Of a stretch of 64,000 nt of DNA, positions 26,744 through 35,055 are shown in pieces (within the stretch, counting starts at the first letter, position 1; each line of letters starts with the position of its first letter). The position numbers and the translations under genes were made by a program. Under the pieces are notes generated by a model. The model was not told where the DNA came from, ran no database searches, and saw only the letters and a program-made list of their open reading frames with translations. This stretch comes from Lewinellaceae bacterium (lineage in GTDB: Bacteria > Bacteroidota > Bacteroidia > Chitinophagales > Saprospiraceae), in contig JACJXW010000004.1 in assembly GCA_020636405.1 (NCBI GenBank), positions 744,001 through 808,000 on the forward strand, in the 5' to 3' direction.

Positions 26744-28714
26744 ATGAATTGGAATAAGACTCTTCCGTGTGCGTGGTGGTTCTTTCTGTTAGCTGCCTTT
26801 CCTGCCTTCGGACAGGACCCCTGTGGTTGTGAACAACAGGAATCGATCAACATCTGCTACCTTTCCTATGAAGATTATTGTGGAGGAGACCTTTCTACCC
26901 TGGCCTGTCAGTATTCCCTCGACGGGCCCTTTCTGCAGCCCGGCCTGGGGGCGAAACTGCTGAACGGCCAAAACTTCGGGCCGTCCGGCATTGCCAGTTG
27001 CGGGGTATCGTTCAAGAAGCTGCCGCCCATCACCGGTGTAGAGACGTTGGAATCTTGCGATTGTGATATCGTTTTCGTCGGGCAGTTTCCCGCCCAGTCC
27101 CCTTCCGGCGCTTTGGACCTGTCGATCTCCAACGTTCCTGACGCTACGCTGGGGATCATACGCGAATGGTCGGCCCTTTGCGCAAGCAACCTGGTGATCG
27201 TCACTCAGGCGGAAGCCAACCCCTGGGGCTACATCACCGAGAACGAGAACATCAACCCCAACCGGCCGGCAGGAGTAGTGTCGATCTCCATTTTCGACGG
27301 CGCCTTTGGCAGCCTGGCGGACTTCCAGCAAGGGGGCTCCTTCCAGGGGGTGTTTACCCAGACGCCGCCCACCGGCGCCGAGATCCTGGCGGAAGACGCC
27401 CTGGGGCGGCCAACCGTAGTCCTGGACGAGGCCACCAACGATATTATCCTGGCGGATATCGGTATCCTGTGTACCGGCGCTGCCGGGCAGGTCAGCCAAG
27501 GCGGCGCCGTTCTGAACAACAACGACATTCTGGCCTGTAACCTGTTCGCTCTGGGGTGCCGGATCGCGGAGGGCGTCCTCTTTACCGATGTGCTGACGCG
27601 GATCTGCCCCGGTGATTCCACCCTTTTGCCGGACGGGGTTTTCGTGAGCCAGCCCGGGCGTTACGTCGATACGCTTCTGGCCGCCAACGGCTGCGATTCC
27701 ATCATCGAGACTGAAGTCCGTGTGGTGGTGACGGATACTACGGCCATTTCACCTCCGCTCTGCGAGGGTGACGATTTTAGCATTACCATCAACGGTACAA
27801 TCTATGACCGGAACAACCCGGTAGGGGAGGAGCTGTTGCAAACTGTGGAGGGTTGTGATTCCGTGGTGCGGGCCAGCCTTTTCTTCGCCCCGCTGTCGTT
27901 CGATACCGTGCGGGTATCCGGCTGCCGGGGCGATGGTTTCCGGCTGGAAGTCAATGGAGTGATCTACGACGAGGGGAACCCCGTCGGGCAGGAGATACTG
28001 GCCAATCAGTACGGCTGCGATTCCCTCGTTACGATCGACCTGTTCTTCGAACCCCAGGATACCACTGTGCTGGATTTTGAACGCTGTGAGGGAGATGTGG
28101 TGATCGTCGACGATGAGTCTTATGAAGCGGGCACTACGACAGCTTTGAGTTTGCCGGTTGGCGCTGGCTGTGATTCCGTGGTGATCATTCGGGTTGCCGC
28201 CCACCCGCTGCCGGAGGTCGCGGCCGACAGCACGGTGGAGGTCAATTTAGGAGAGCCTTTTGCTTTTGACTTCGGACTGCCGCCGGGCCTGCAGGCACAG
28301 TGGGCGCCGGCAGAGGCGCTGAGTTGCAGCAGCTGTCCTGCCCCGGAACTGCTGCCCGGACAGTTTCCCGAACGGGTGCAACTTACGGTAGTAGACAGCA
28401 ATGGCTGTGCCTCCAGCTACAGTATTTCTCCGCTGTACATCTGTAATCCATACCTTCCAAATGCATTCTCTCCCAATGACGACGGGCGGAATGACCGTTT
28501 TTACGCCTATTTTGCCTGCCCGGTGGAAGGTTTTAGAATGGATATCTACAACCGCTGGGGCGCCCTGGTATACCGGTCGGAATCTGTTGCGGACGGCTGG
28601 GATGGGTTCTTTCTCGGGAAACCCGCGCCCGCCGGGGTTTACGCTTACGTTGTGGTTATCCAGGAGAACGGGCGGGAGAAAACGATCACCGGAGAGGTCA
28701 ATCTGCTGCGGTGA
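26744..28714 (+). CDS. Secreted protein with gliding-motility-type (CHU_C, T9SS type B) C-terminus
   Basis: I start it at ATG 26744 (656 aa; ATG 26735 is an alternative) because a signal peptide, MNWNKTLPCAWWFFLLAAFP, begins there. The N-terminal 270 residues form a Cys-containing globular domain that I do not recognise. Three to four repeats of about 60 residues follow, each opening with Cys-x-Gly-Asp and closing with GCDS (for example CPGDSTLLPDG, CEGDDFSITINGT, CRGDGFRLEVNGV, CEGDVVIVDD). The last 85 residues, from YLPNAFSPNDDGRNDRF through MDIYNRWGALVY, are the gliding-motility-associated C-terminal domain used as a type B T9SS signal. Such proteins stay on or leave the surface as adhesins or polymers. 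The pentapeptide gene follows after 18 bp and may be co-transcribed. Confidence 0.82.
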   Translation: MNWNKTLPCAWWFFLLAAFPAFGQDPCGCEQQESINICYLSYEDYCGGDLSTLACQYSLDGPFLQPGLGAKLLNGQNFGPSGIASCGVSFKKLPPITGVETLESCDCDIVFVGQFPAQSPSGALDLSISNVPDATLGIIREWSALCASNLVIVTQAEANPWGYITENENINPNRPAGVVSISIFDGAFGSLADFQQGGSFQGVFTQTPPTGAEILAEDALGRPTVVLDEATNDIILADIGILCTGAAGQVSQGGAVLNNNDILACNLFALGCRIAEGVLFTDVLTRICPGDSTLLPDGVFVSQPGRYVDTLLAANGCDSIIETEVRVVVTDTTAISPPLCEGDDFSITINGTIYDRNNPVGEELLQTVEGCDSVVRASLFFAPLSFDTVRVSGCRGDGFRLEVNGVIYDEGNPVGQEILANQYGCDSLVTIDLFFEPQDTTVLDFERCEGDVVIVDDESYEAGTTTALSLPVGAGCDSVVIIRVAAHPLPEVAADSTVEVNLGEPFAFDFGLPPGLQAQWAPAEALSCSSCPAPELLPGQFPERVQLTVVDSNGCASSYSISPLYICNPYLPNAFSPNDDGRNDRFYAYFACPVEGFRMDIYNRWGALVYRSESVADGWDGFFLGKPAPAGVYAYVVVIQENGREKTITGEVNLLR

Positions 28715-28732
28715 AATACCAAAACAAAGATC

Positions 28733-29305
28733 ATGAGTAAGGATTTCATCGAGGGACAAACCTTTGAGGGCATGGACTACACCGGCAAAGAACCGGACAA
28801 GGGCGCCTATGAAGATTGCACCTTCATCAACTGCAACTTTTCGAATACGGATCTCTCGGGGCTGAAGTTTTTGGAATGTGAATTCCTGAACTGCGACTGG
28901 AGCATGGCCATCCTTACCGGCGCCACTCTACGGAGCGCGCACTTCAGAGGGTGCAAGATGCTCGGTCTGCATTTTGAAGATTGCAACGAACTGCTGTTCT
29001 CGGTAAGCTTTGAAGATTGTCAGCTGGACCTGTCTTCCTTTTACCAGCGGCCGCTCAAAGGCGCCCGTTTTACAAACTGCAGCCTCCAGGAGGTGGACTT
29101 TACCGAAGCCAACCTGTCGCATGCTATTTTTGGCCACTGCAATCTGAAGGGGGCCTCCTTCGGCCGGACTAACCTGGAAGGGGCCGACCTGCGCACGGCC
29201 TACCACTTCTCCATCGACCCGGAAAAGAACCGGTTGCGCAAGGCGAAATTTTCAGTATCCGGCCTTGCGGGGTTGCTGGGCAAGTACGATATCGAAATAG
29301 AATAA
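28733..29305 (+). CDS. Pentapeptide-repeat protein (Qnr/McbG-like fold)
   Basis: A 190-aa cytoplasmic protein made almost entirely of A(D/N)LXX-type pentapeptides, such as CTFINCNFSNTDLSGLKF and ANLSHAIFGHCNLKGASF. These should fold as a right-handed quadrilateral beta-helix. A break near residues 85-105 (ELLFSVSFEDCQLDLSSFY) may be a loop, and the C-terminus IDPEKNRLRKAKFSVSGLAG resembles the closing helix of McbG/Qnr-like proteins. Many such proteins mimic DNA and protect gyrase, but the repeat alone does not prove that role here. It starts 18 bp after the CHU_C-type gene. About 150 bp without a gene separates it from the next start. Confidence 0.85.
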   Translation: MSKDFIEGQTFEGMDYTGKEPDKGAYEDCTFINCNFSNTDLSGLKFLECEFLNCDWSMAILTGATLRSAHFRGCKMLGLHFEDCNELLFSVSFEDCQLDLSSFYQRPLKGARFTNCSLQEVDFTEANLSHAIFGHCNLKGASFGRTNLEGADLRTAYHFSIDPEKNRLRKAKFSVSGLAGLLGKYDIEIE

Positions 29306-29461
29306 TGAAAAGGGACGCCTACAGCTTCCCTCCGGTTAAAGATGGAATAATTAAATGTATCAAACTCCGCATCCTCTAGGCTAAATATTCCCTATTTTCA
29401 CCCCGAAAAATTATTTGCCATAGGTAAGCTAACCTTACTTATTCACCTAAAATCATTACCA

Positions 29462-29842
29462 ATGAGGTACCTGTCATTTTTGTTTCTCATCTTCTGTTTT
29501 TGCTTTTCCGCCAGCCTGTCCGCTCAGTCCGAAGCCGTAGGCGAGTGGAAAACCATGATCCCCGGCCAGGAAGAAGGAAGTATGATCCCTCTTCACGTTT
29601 CTATCAAGGACGACAATACCTATGCCCTTGACTTCGGGGCTGACGGAGCTGTGGAGATCAAGGGTAGCTACCAGTCCAAGGGTGATCAGATCGTCATTCA
29701 GGATGTCGAGGGTTCCGACTGTACGGGAAAGGGAATCTATACCTTTGAAGTGAATGATGCAGGCATGACGATGACCCGCGTGAGCGATGAGTGCGAAGGA
29801 AGAGGCGGCCCGGAAGGGAAGATGGTATTCGATCGCAAGTAG
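29462..29842 (+). CDS. Small secreted protein, lipocalin-like
   Basis: A 126-aa protein with a signal peptide (MRYLSFLFLIFCFCFSASLS, cleavage after AQS). The mature part runs EAVGEWKTMIPG, NTYALDFGADG, IKGSYQSKGDQIVI, TFEVNDAGMTMTRV, a series of short strands with the GxW start typical of small lipocalin-like beta-barrels. Two Cys (DCTGKG and DECEGRG) could form a disulfide. The family assignment is tentative. It stands alone, with gaps of more than 150 bp on both sides. Confidence 0.65.
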   Translation: MRYLSFLFLIFCFCFSASLSAQSEAVGEWKTMIPGQEEGSMIPLHVSIKDDNTYALDFGADGAVEIKGSYQSKGDQIVIQDVEGSDCTGKGIYTFEVNDAGMTMTRVSDECEGRGGPEGKMVFDRK

Positions 29843-30318
29843 AAGAATGAATCAGCCTGATGAGTTTTCCCAGGAGCAAACCTCTTTGGGAAGACTCGTC
29901 AGGCCCATACCTTGCCTGGCCTTTAGTCTTTCCAGCTTGCCACTATCCCTCCCTTCCTCCTGGCGCCTCTGAATAAAAGGAATTCCGTCCATTCAGTTTA
30001 AGTATAGTATGCCTTATTCCTCCGCCGCAAGATAGCGTCCGGTAATGGCCGCCGCATGCAACATTCCCGGAATTTGCGGGTCTTTTCAAGGGGTTTGGAA
30101 ATAAATAAGCTACGCAAAATGGCGCGGTTATTTTTTTGCTGGACTAGGCGCGAAGATTGAGCATAGTGGAGCTACGTGAATGATGAGCAACGACGTCCAG
30201 CGGAAAAAGAACAAGCCAGGTGTGTAGGTTATTTTTTTCCAAAGCCCTAAATTAATGTTTGGGCGAAAGCTGTAACAAGGCCTTGATTTATCTCGTCATA
30301 CCTTCATAATTGAAACCC
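29843..30318. other. Intergenic region carrying a palindromic element
   Basis: About 475 bp without a gene, upstream of the FtsX-like permease. Most of the right half is the fold-back element listed at 30090-30247. No clear promoter of the TAnnTTTG type was found for the permease; TAATGTTTG near 30252 has one base too many between its parts. Confidence 0.4.
30090..30247. repeat. 158-bp imperfect palindromic element
   Basis: The ends are inverted copies: GGGGTTTGGAAATAAATAAG on the left and, read on the other strand, GGGCTTTGGAAAAAAATAAC on the right. The next block inward is also inverted, GCTGGAC at 30138-30144 against GTCCAGC at 30195-30201, preceded by T-rich tracts. The centre has GAGCATAGTGGAGCTACGTG. 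No coding frame is present. It may be a MITE- or REP-type element. Confidence 0.6.
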
Positions 30319-32736
30319 ATGTTTAGAAATTACCTGAAAACCGCTATCCGTAACCTCTGGAGATTCAGAGGCTATACGCTCATCAATATTCTGGGGCTTG
30401 CCATTGGGGTGGCCTGCGTACTGTTGATCCTGCTGTACGTGCAGACGGAAGTGGGTTTCGACCGCTTCCACGAAAAAAGGGACAGGATCTACCGCCTCAC
30501 CTTGTCCATTAGCAATCCGCAAACAAAGGAGAACCTTCAGCGTGCTATCGGCCCGTACCGGCTGGCGGAGGAAATGAAGGTGGATTTTTCGGATTTCACC
30601 CTTATCCGCTTTGCATCCCAGTCGCGGGAATTAATTGAACTCGATGAGGAGCTGTTTACGGAAGAAGGCTTTGCCTTTGTCGACCCGGAAGTATTTCAGG
30701 TGTTTCATTTCCCCCTGCTCAGCGGTAGCCCGGATCATGTACTGGATAAGCCCTATTCCGTGGTGCTTTCCCAGAGCGCTGCCCGGAAGTACTTCAGGGA
30801 GGCCAACCCCATTGGGAAGTCGCTGCTCATTCGCGATCAGCCCTTTGAAGTAACCGGGGTGATGGAAGATATCCCGGACAATTCGCAGTTGAAGTTTGAG
30901 GTGCTGGCCTCCATGAACTGCGCCCGCCAGGTATTTTCCCGCATCGTTCTGGAGAACTGGGGAGAAGGCTATGTTGAGACCTTTGCCATGATACCGGAAG
31001 GAAAGCAGCCGGCCGATTATGAGAAAGCCCTGACGGCCTTTGTGGATGCTAAACTGGAGGGTTGGGAACAGTTTTCTCCGCGCATCGCAATGCAGCCTTT
31101 GTCGAAGATGTATTTACATTCCAAGGATATTGCCAGCTTTTTTACGGGGGGCGATATCATCTACGTATATGCCTTTTCCCTGATCGCTTTATTCATCCTG
31201 CTGATCGCCTGCATCAACTACATGAACCTGGCCACAGCGCGCTCCAGCGTGCGCGCCAGAGAGGTCGGCATGCGAAAGGTTGTCGGCGCCTCCCGGTACC
31301 AGCTGATTGGCCAGTTCCTCAGCGAGAGCACTCTTCTGGCGCTCATCGCCCTGATATTGGCCATCGGTATCGTTTATTTTACGTTGCCTGCTTTTAACAG
31401 CCTGGCGGACAGGCATATCTCCTTTTCTCTTCTGGACAACTGGGGCTTACTGGCGGGCCTGGTGGGGATCGTGCTGCTGATCGGCATCGCCGCCGGCAGC
31501 TATCCGGCATTCTTGTTGTCTGCCTTCCGTCCGGTGGCCGTCTTTTCCGGGCAACTCCAGCAAGGGTTCAAAGGAGGTGTGCTCCGCAAGGCACTGGTCT
31601 CCTTCCAGTTTATGACTTCTATTTTTTTGCTGATCATTACCGGGGTCGTTTACCAGCAATTGGAGTACTGCCGGAATATGGACCTGGGCTTTGATAAAGA
31701 ACATCTGGTATTGCTTCCCGGCACGCCCACTGAAATGCGGAGCCAGTACAACCAGTTTGCCGAGCAACTGGCGGCTAATCCGCGCATTGTATCTTCCGCC
31801 GCTTCTTCGCGGGTGCCGCCGGGAAGCCTGAGCAGTTCGCTCCGCGCCCGCCCGGAAGGTGTTCCCGAGGAGGAACAACAGGGCATGCAAACGGTATGGG
31901 CCGACTTCGATTTTATAGAGTCCATGGGCTTTCAAATGGCGGCCGGCCGCAGCTTCTCAAGAGATTTTCCCGCCGACGCCAGCACCGCTTTCATCCTGAA
32001 CGAAGCGGCAGTCCGTGAGATCGGCTGGACCAATGAATCGGCCATCGGCAAAGGGTTCGGCAGTTCTGAGATCGCCGACTGGGACAGCGGGCAGTGGCAG
32101 GACCGTAACGGAACGGTCATCGGTGTCCTGAAAGATTTTCATTTTGAATCGATGAAGGAGAAGATCGTGCCCACTGTTTATTTCATTGCCCCCTACATGG
32201 CCTGGAACTACGTCATCCGCATCAAGCCCGGTAACATACCGGAAACCATCAGCTTCATTGAAGATGTCTGGGAGCGCTTCAATCCCGATACCCCGTTCGA
32301 GTATACCTTTGTCGATGAGAATTTTGCGGACCTCTACCGGGCCGAAGAGCGCCAGGGCCGGATCTTTGGGATATTTGCCGCACTGGCCATTTTCATTGCC
32401 TGCCTGGGACTGGTCGGCCTGGCCTCTTTCACGGCGGAGCAGAAAAAGAAAGAGATCAGCATCCGCAGAGTGCTCGGGGCCTCCAGCATGAGTATCGTCA
32501 CCTTGCTGTCGAAAGAGTTCACCTGGCTGGTCGGTATCGCCTTCCTGCTGGCCACCCCCCTGGCCTGGTACCTGATGAACAATTGGCTGGAAGACTTTGC
32601 CTACCGCATCTCGGTAGGGGCCGGGGTCTTCCTGCTGTCCGGCATGGCCGCCCTGCTGATCGCCTGGCTAACGGTAGGCTGGCAAACGGCCAGAGTGGCC
32701 CGCGCCAATCCGGTGGAAGCGCTGCAGCGGGAGTGA
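30319..32736 (+). CDS. MacB/FtsX-like ABC transporter permease
   Basis: An 805-aa inner-membrane permease with two FtsX halves, the usual Bacteroidota arrangement. The start is ATG 30319 (MFRNYLKTAIRNLWRFRGYT); the in-frame TTG three codons before it is less likely. After a first helix (LINILGLAIGVACVLLILL) comes a large periplasmic MacB-core domain. A three-helix FtsX domain has LIACINYMNLATARSSVRAREVGMRKVVGAS, the second periplasmic domain follows, and the last helices repeat the motif as EISIRRVLGASSMSIV. No ATPase gene is adjacent, so the partner must lie elsewhere. Its stop is only 8 bp from that of the convergent DUF4838 gene. Substrate is unknown. Confidence 0.9.
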   Translation: MFRNYLKTAIRNLWRFRGYTLINILGLAIGVACVLLILLYVQTEVGFDRFHEKRDRIYRLTLSISNPQTKENLQRAIGPYRLAEEMKVDFSDFTLIRFASQSRELIELDEELFTEEGFAFVDPEVFQVFHFPLLSGSPDHVLDKPYSVVLSQSAARKYFREANPIGKSLLIRDQPFEVTGVMEDIPDNSQLKFEVLASMNCARQVFSRIVLENWGEGYVETFAMIPEGKQPADYEKALTAFVDAKLEGWEQFSPRIAMQPLSKMYLHSKDIASFFTGGDIIYVYAFSLIALFILLIACINYMNLATARSSVRAREVGMRKVVGASRYQLIGQFLSESTLLALIALILAIGIVYFTLPAFNSLADRHISFSLLDNWGLLAGLVGIVLLIGIAAGSYPAFLLSAFRPVAVFSGQLQQGFKGGVLRKALVSFQFMTSIFLLIITGVVYQQLEYCRNMDLGFDKEHLVLLPGTPTEMRSQYNQFAEQLAANPRIVSSAASSRVPPGSLSSSLRARPEGVPEEEQQGMQTVWADFDFIESMGFQMAAGRSFSRDFPADASTAFILNEAAVREIGWTNESAIGKGFGSSEIADWDSGQWQDRNGTVIGVLKDFHFESMKEKIVPTVYFIAPYMAWNYVIRIKPGNIPETISFIEDVWERFNPDTPFEYTFVDENFADLYRAEERQGRIFGIFAALAIFIACLGLVGLASFTAEQKKKEISIRRVLGASSMSIVTLLSKEFTWLVGIAFLLATPLAWYLMNNWLEDFAYRISVGAGVFLLSGMAALLIAWLTVGWQTARVARANPVEALQRE

Positions 32737-32744
32737 GAAACACA

Positions 32745-34991
32745 TTACCGCACCATCACCTCATCCACAAATATCCAGGCGGGCAGGCCGGCGCCGTGGT
32801 GCCAGATCGGCGCCTTCCCCAGGTTTTTAGCCTTTACCTTGATATACCGCCCTTTTACCGGGTTGAAGTCAAGGGAAAAGTCCTGAATATCATTGATCTT
32901 ACTGTTCCGTTCCAGCGGGCGGGCATTGGGAACATACCCCAGCAAGGTGAAATCCTTACCGTCTAAGGAATAGGAGTAAGACACGCTTTCCGGGAAGAAT
33001 ACAATATGATTTACGACCTGCAGGAAGGTACTCGACACTTCACTGAACTCCAGTACTTCCTCCAGGTCAATGACCGCCTCCAGGTCGTTCCCTTCAAACC
33101 CCAGCCAGTTGGCGTAGAAGCTGCTTCCGCCCAGGGCGGCGTCGGTGAGCACCCGAGGGTCTTCATTGGCATATTTCTTCGGCTTTTCCAGCAGGGTGAC
33201 CGGGCGGTTCATCGCATAATTGGTTTGCTTTGCCCGTTCGAGAGTGGACTCGTAAGCCTGTACATACTCCTGTACGGAATAGCCCATCTCATTCATATAG
33301 GTGATGCCGGACTGATCGGTAACCTTTTGGAAGGACTTTAAGCGTTGGCCCAACTGCTCGGGTGTACGCAGTTGGCCGTCCGGGCCGTTCTCCACCAGGG
33401 AGAGATCATCCGAAAGCTGCCGCCGGGAAGCTTCCAGGATGGCATAGTCAATGCTCAAACGAGCTCTTTTTACTCTCTCCAGGACTTCCGGTTTATCGGC
33501 TACCGCTAGTTCCGCTTCATCCATCCAGTTGTCGTACTGCCTCAGCAGTTCCGGTTTCAGAAAGCTGCCGAATGCCTGGGAAGGGTCGCCGTACAGGAAC
33601 AGGAAAAACCCAGGATCGGCTTCCAGGGCATCATGGACGGTGGCAATGTACTTTCCTATGTAGGTTCCCGCTTCCTCGTAATAGCCCTCGAGGAAATCCT
33701 TCAAAAGGGCGTCTGCGTTTGCGTTTGGATCCCACAGGAGCCGGGCCGTCAGGTAGGACCGCAATTCAAAAAGCTCGCTGGACTGGTTGCTGTGCTGTTC
33801 GAAGATCCATTTGGCGTTGTTTTCGACAAAAAGCTGAATATTGGGTTGCAGGGTGCGCAGGTTGGGAAAGGGAGCCAGGAAATTGGTGAATTGAGTGGTG
33901 TAGTCCCAGATGCGGATCTTATCCGTCTTCTCTCCCCAGGCGATGAGGTCCCGGCTGAACTCCCGGCAATTTTGGGCGATCGGGGCGCTCCGGTCGCATT
34001 CTATGGAACACAAGGTGATCAGCACGTTCCCGGCCGGTTTCAGGTGCAGGGGCGCTTTCCGCGTATATTGATAGGCCAGCGTGGAGATCGTCTTATCGGG
34101 AAAAGCTGCCGCCACTTCGTTCACGAATTCGATCATGGAGCCGGAGGGGCTTTCCTCTCTTTCGTCGATGGCCGCGCAGGCTGCGCACTGGCAGTACTGC
34201 TGGTTGTCATCCTGGCTTACCGAGATCACCTTTGCCTCAGGGTATTGTTCCAGCAGGGCCGCTACGGTGTCTTTTACCAGTTGAAGGACATCTGGGTTGG
34301 CCAGGCAAAGCTGGGTAGGTATCCGCCGGCCGTCTCGCAGGGCATAGTATTCGGGATGCTCCTTGAAATACAGCGATTCCGGCACAAAGCGGTGAAAGGT
34401 GTGCACTCTGGCATCGGGGACGTAAGTGGGAAAGGCTTCATAAGTCACCTTGCGTTTATCGGCAAAATGGGGGTTGTCGTAGAACAACCGCGAATGGACG
34501 GTCCGGGTGGTAACCGGAGGGGTATAGTCATAGTTCAGCCCCTTCGGTATTTCTAATTTGGACAGCTGGGGCACCTTCTCGGCATCCGGGCCGTAAAAAC
34601 GGCATCCCAGGATGTCTTCCAGGAAAGTATAGACGGCGAACAAAGTGCTTTTGGGGCTACCGCCGCTGATCATCAGGTCACCGTCCTGTTCCCGTATCCT
34701 GATCTGGTGCTCCTCCAGATTACGGCCCTCGCCAAAATGGCCGGCCCAGATGGCGGGCCCATCCTTTTTTTGGGAATACCGAACGACAGGCAAATGCGCA
34801 CCGCTCATTTTCTCCAGGTAGAGCTGTAGTTCCGTCGCCGCCCGGTATTCTTCTTCGGCGGGCTCATCCGATGTTACGATCTGGTAATGGGAAGCACCAT
34901 CTTCGACCAGGACGATTCCCGTATCCTGAGAAAAGGCGTTAAGGACAAACGCCAGGAAGGAGAATAACAGAGTTGGACAGAATTTGCGCAT
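32745..34991 (-). CDS. DUF4838 secreted protein, glycosidase-like
   Basis: A 748-aa protein with a signal peptide (MRKFCPTLLFSFLAFVLNAF). The N-terminal 150 residues (AATELQLYLEKMSGAHLPVV, then FAVYTFLEDILGCRFYGPDA) resemble the N-terminal domain of GH67/GH20-type glycosidases. The central part, with VISVSQDDNQQYCQCAACAA and YQYTRKAP, is characteristic of DUF4838 proteins, predicted TIM-barrel glycosidases of unknown substrate. The C-terminal 130 residues look like a carbohydrate-binding beta-sandwich. It is 64 bp downstream of the gamma-glutamyltransferase gene and may share its transcript. The catalytic residues are not established for this family. Confidence 0.82.
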   Translation of the reverse strand: MRKFCPTLLFSFLAFVLNAFSQDTGIVLVEDGASHYQIVTSDEPAEEEYRAATELQLYLEKMSGAHLPVVRYSQKKDGPAIWAGHFGEGRNLEEHQIRIREQDGDLMISGGSPKSTLFAVYTFLEDILGCRFYGPDAEKVPQLSKLEIPKGLNYDYTPPVTTRTVHSRLFYDNPHFADKRKVTYEAFPTYVPDARVHTFHRFVPESLYFKEHPEYYALRDGRRIPTQLCLANPDVLQLVKDTVAALLEQYPEAKVISVSQDDNQQYCQCAACAAIDEREESPSGSMIEFVNEVAAAFPDKTISTLAYQYTRKAPLHLKPAGNVLITLCSIECDRSAPIAQNCREFSRDLIAWGEKTDKIRIWDYTTQFTNFLAPFPNLRTLQPNIQLFVENNAKWIFEQHSNQSSELFELRSYLTARLLWDPNANADALLKDFLEGYYEEAGTYIGKYIATVHDALEADPGFFLFLYGDPSQAFGSFLKPELLRQYDNWMDEAELAVADKPEVLERVKRARLSIDYAILEASRRQLSDDLSLVENGPDGQLRTPEQLGQRLKSFQKVTDQSGITYMNEMGYSVQEYVQAYESTLERAKQTNYAMNRPVTLLEKPKKYANEDPRVLTDAALGGSSFYANWLGFEGNDLEAVIDLEEVLEFSEVSSTFLQVVNHIVFFPESVSYSYSLDGKDFTLLGYVPNARPLERNSKINDIQDFSLDFNPVKGRYIKVKAKNLGKAPIWHHGAGLPAWIFVDEVMVR

Positions 34992-35055
34992 GCCTGTAGT
35001 TTTTTGAAATTCGTTCTATTGGTTTGTCAAGAATAAGTGGCCCCAAACAAGGCCA

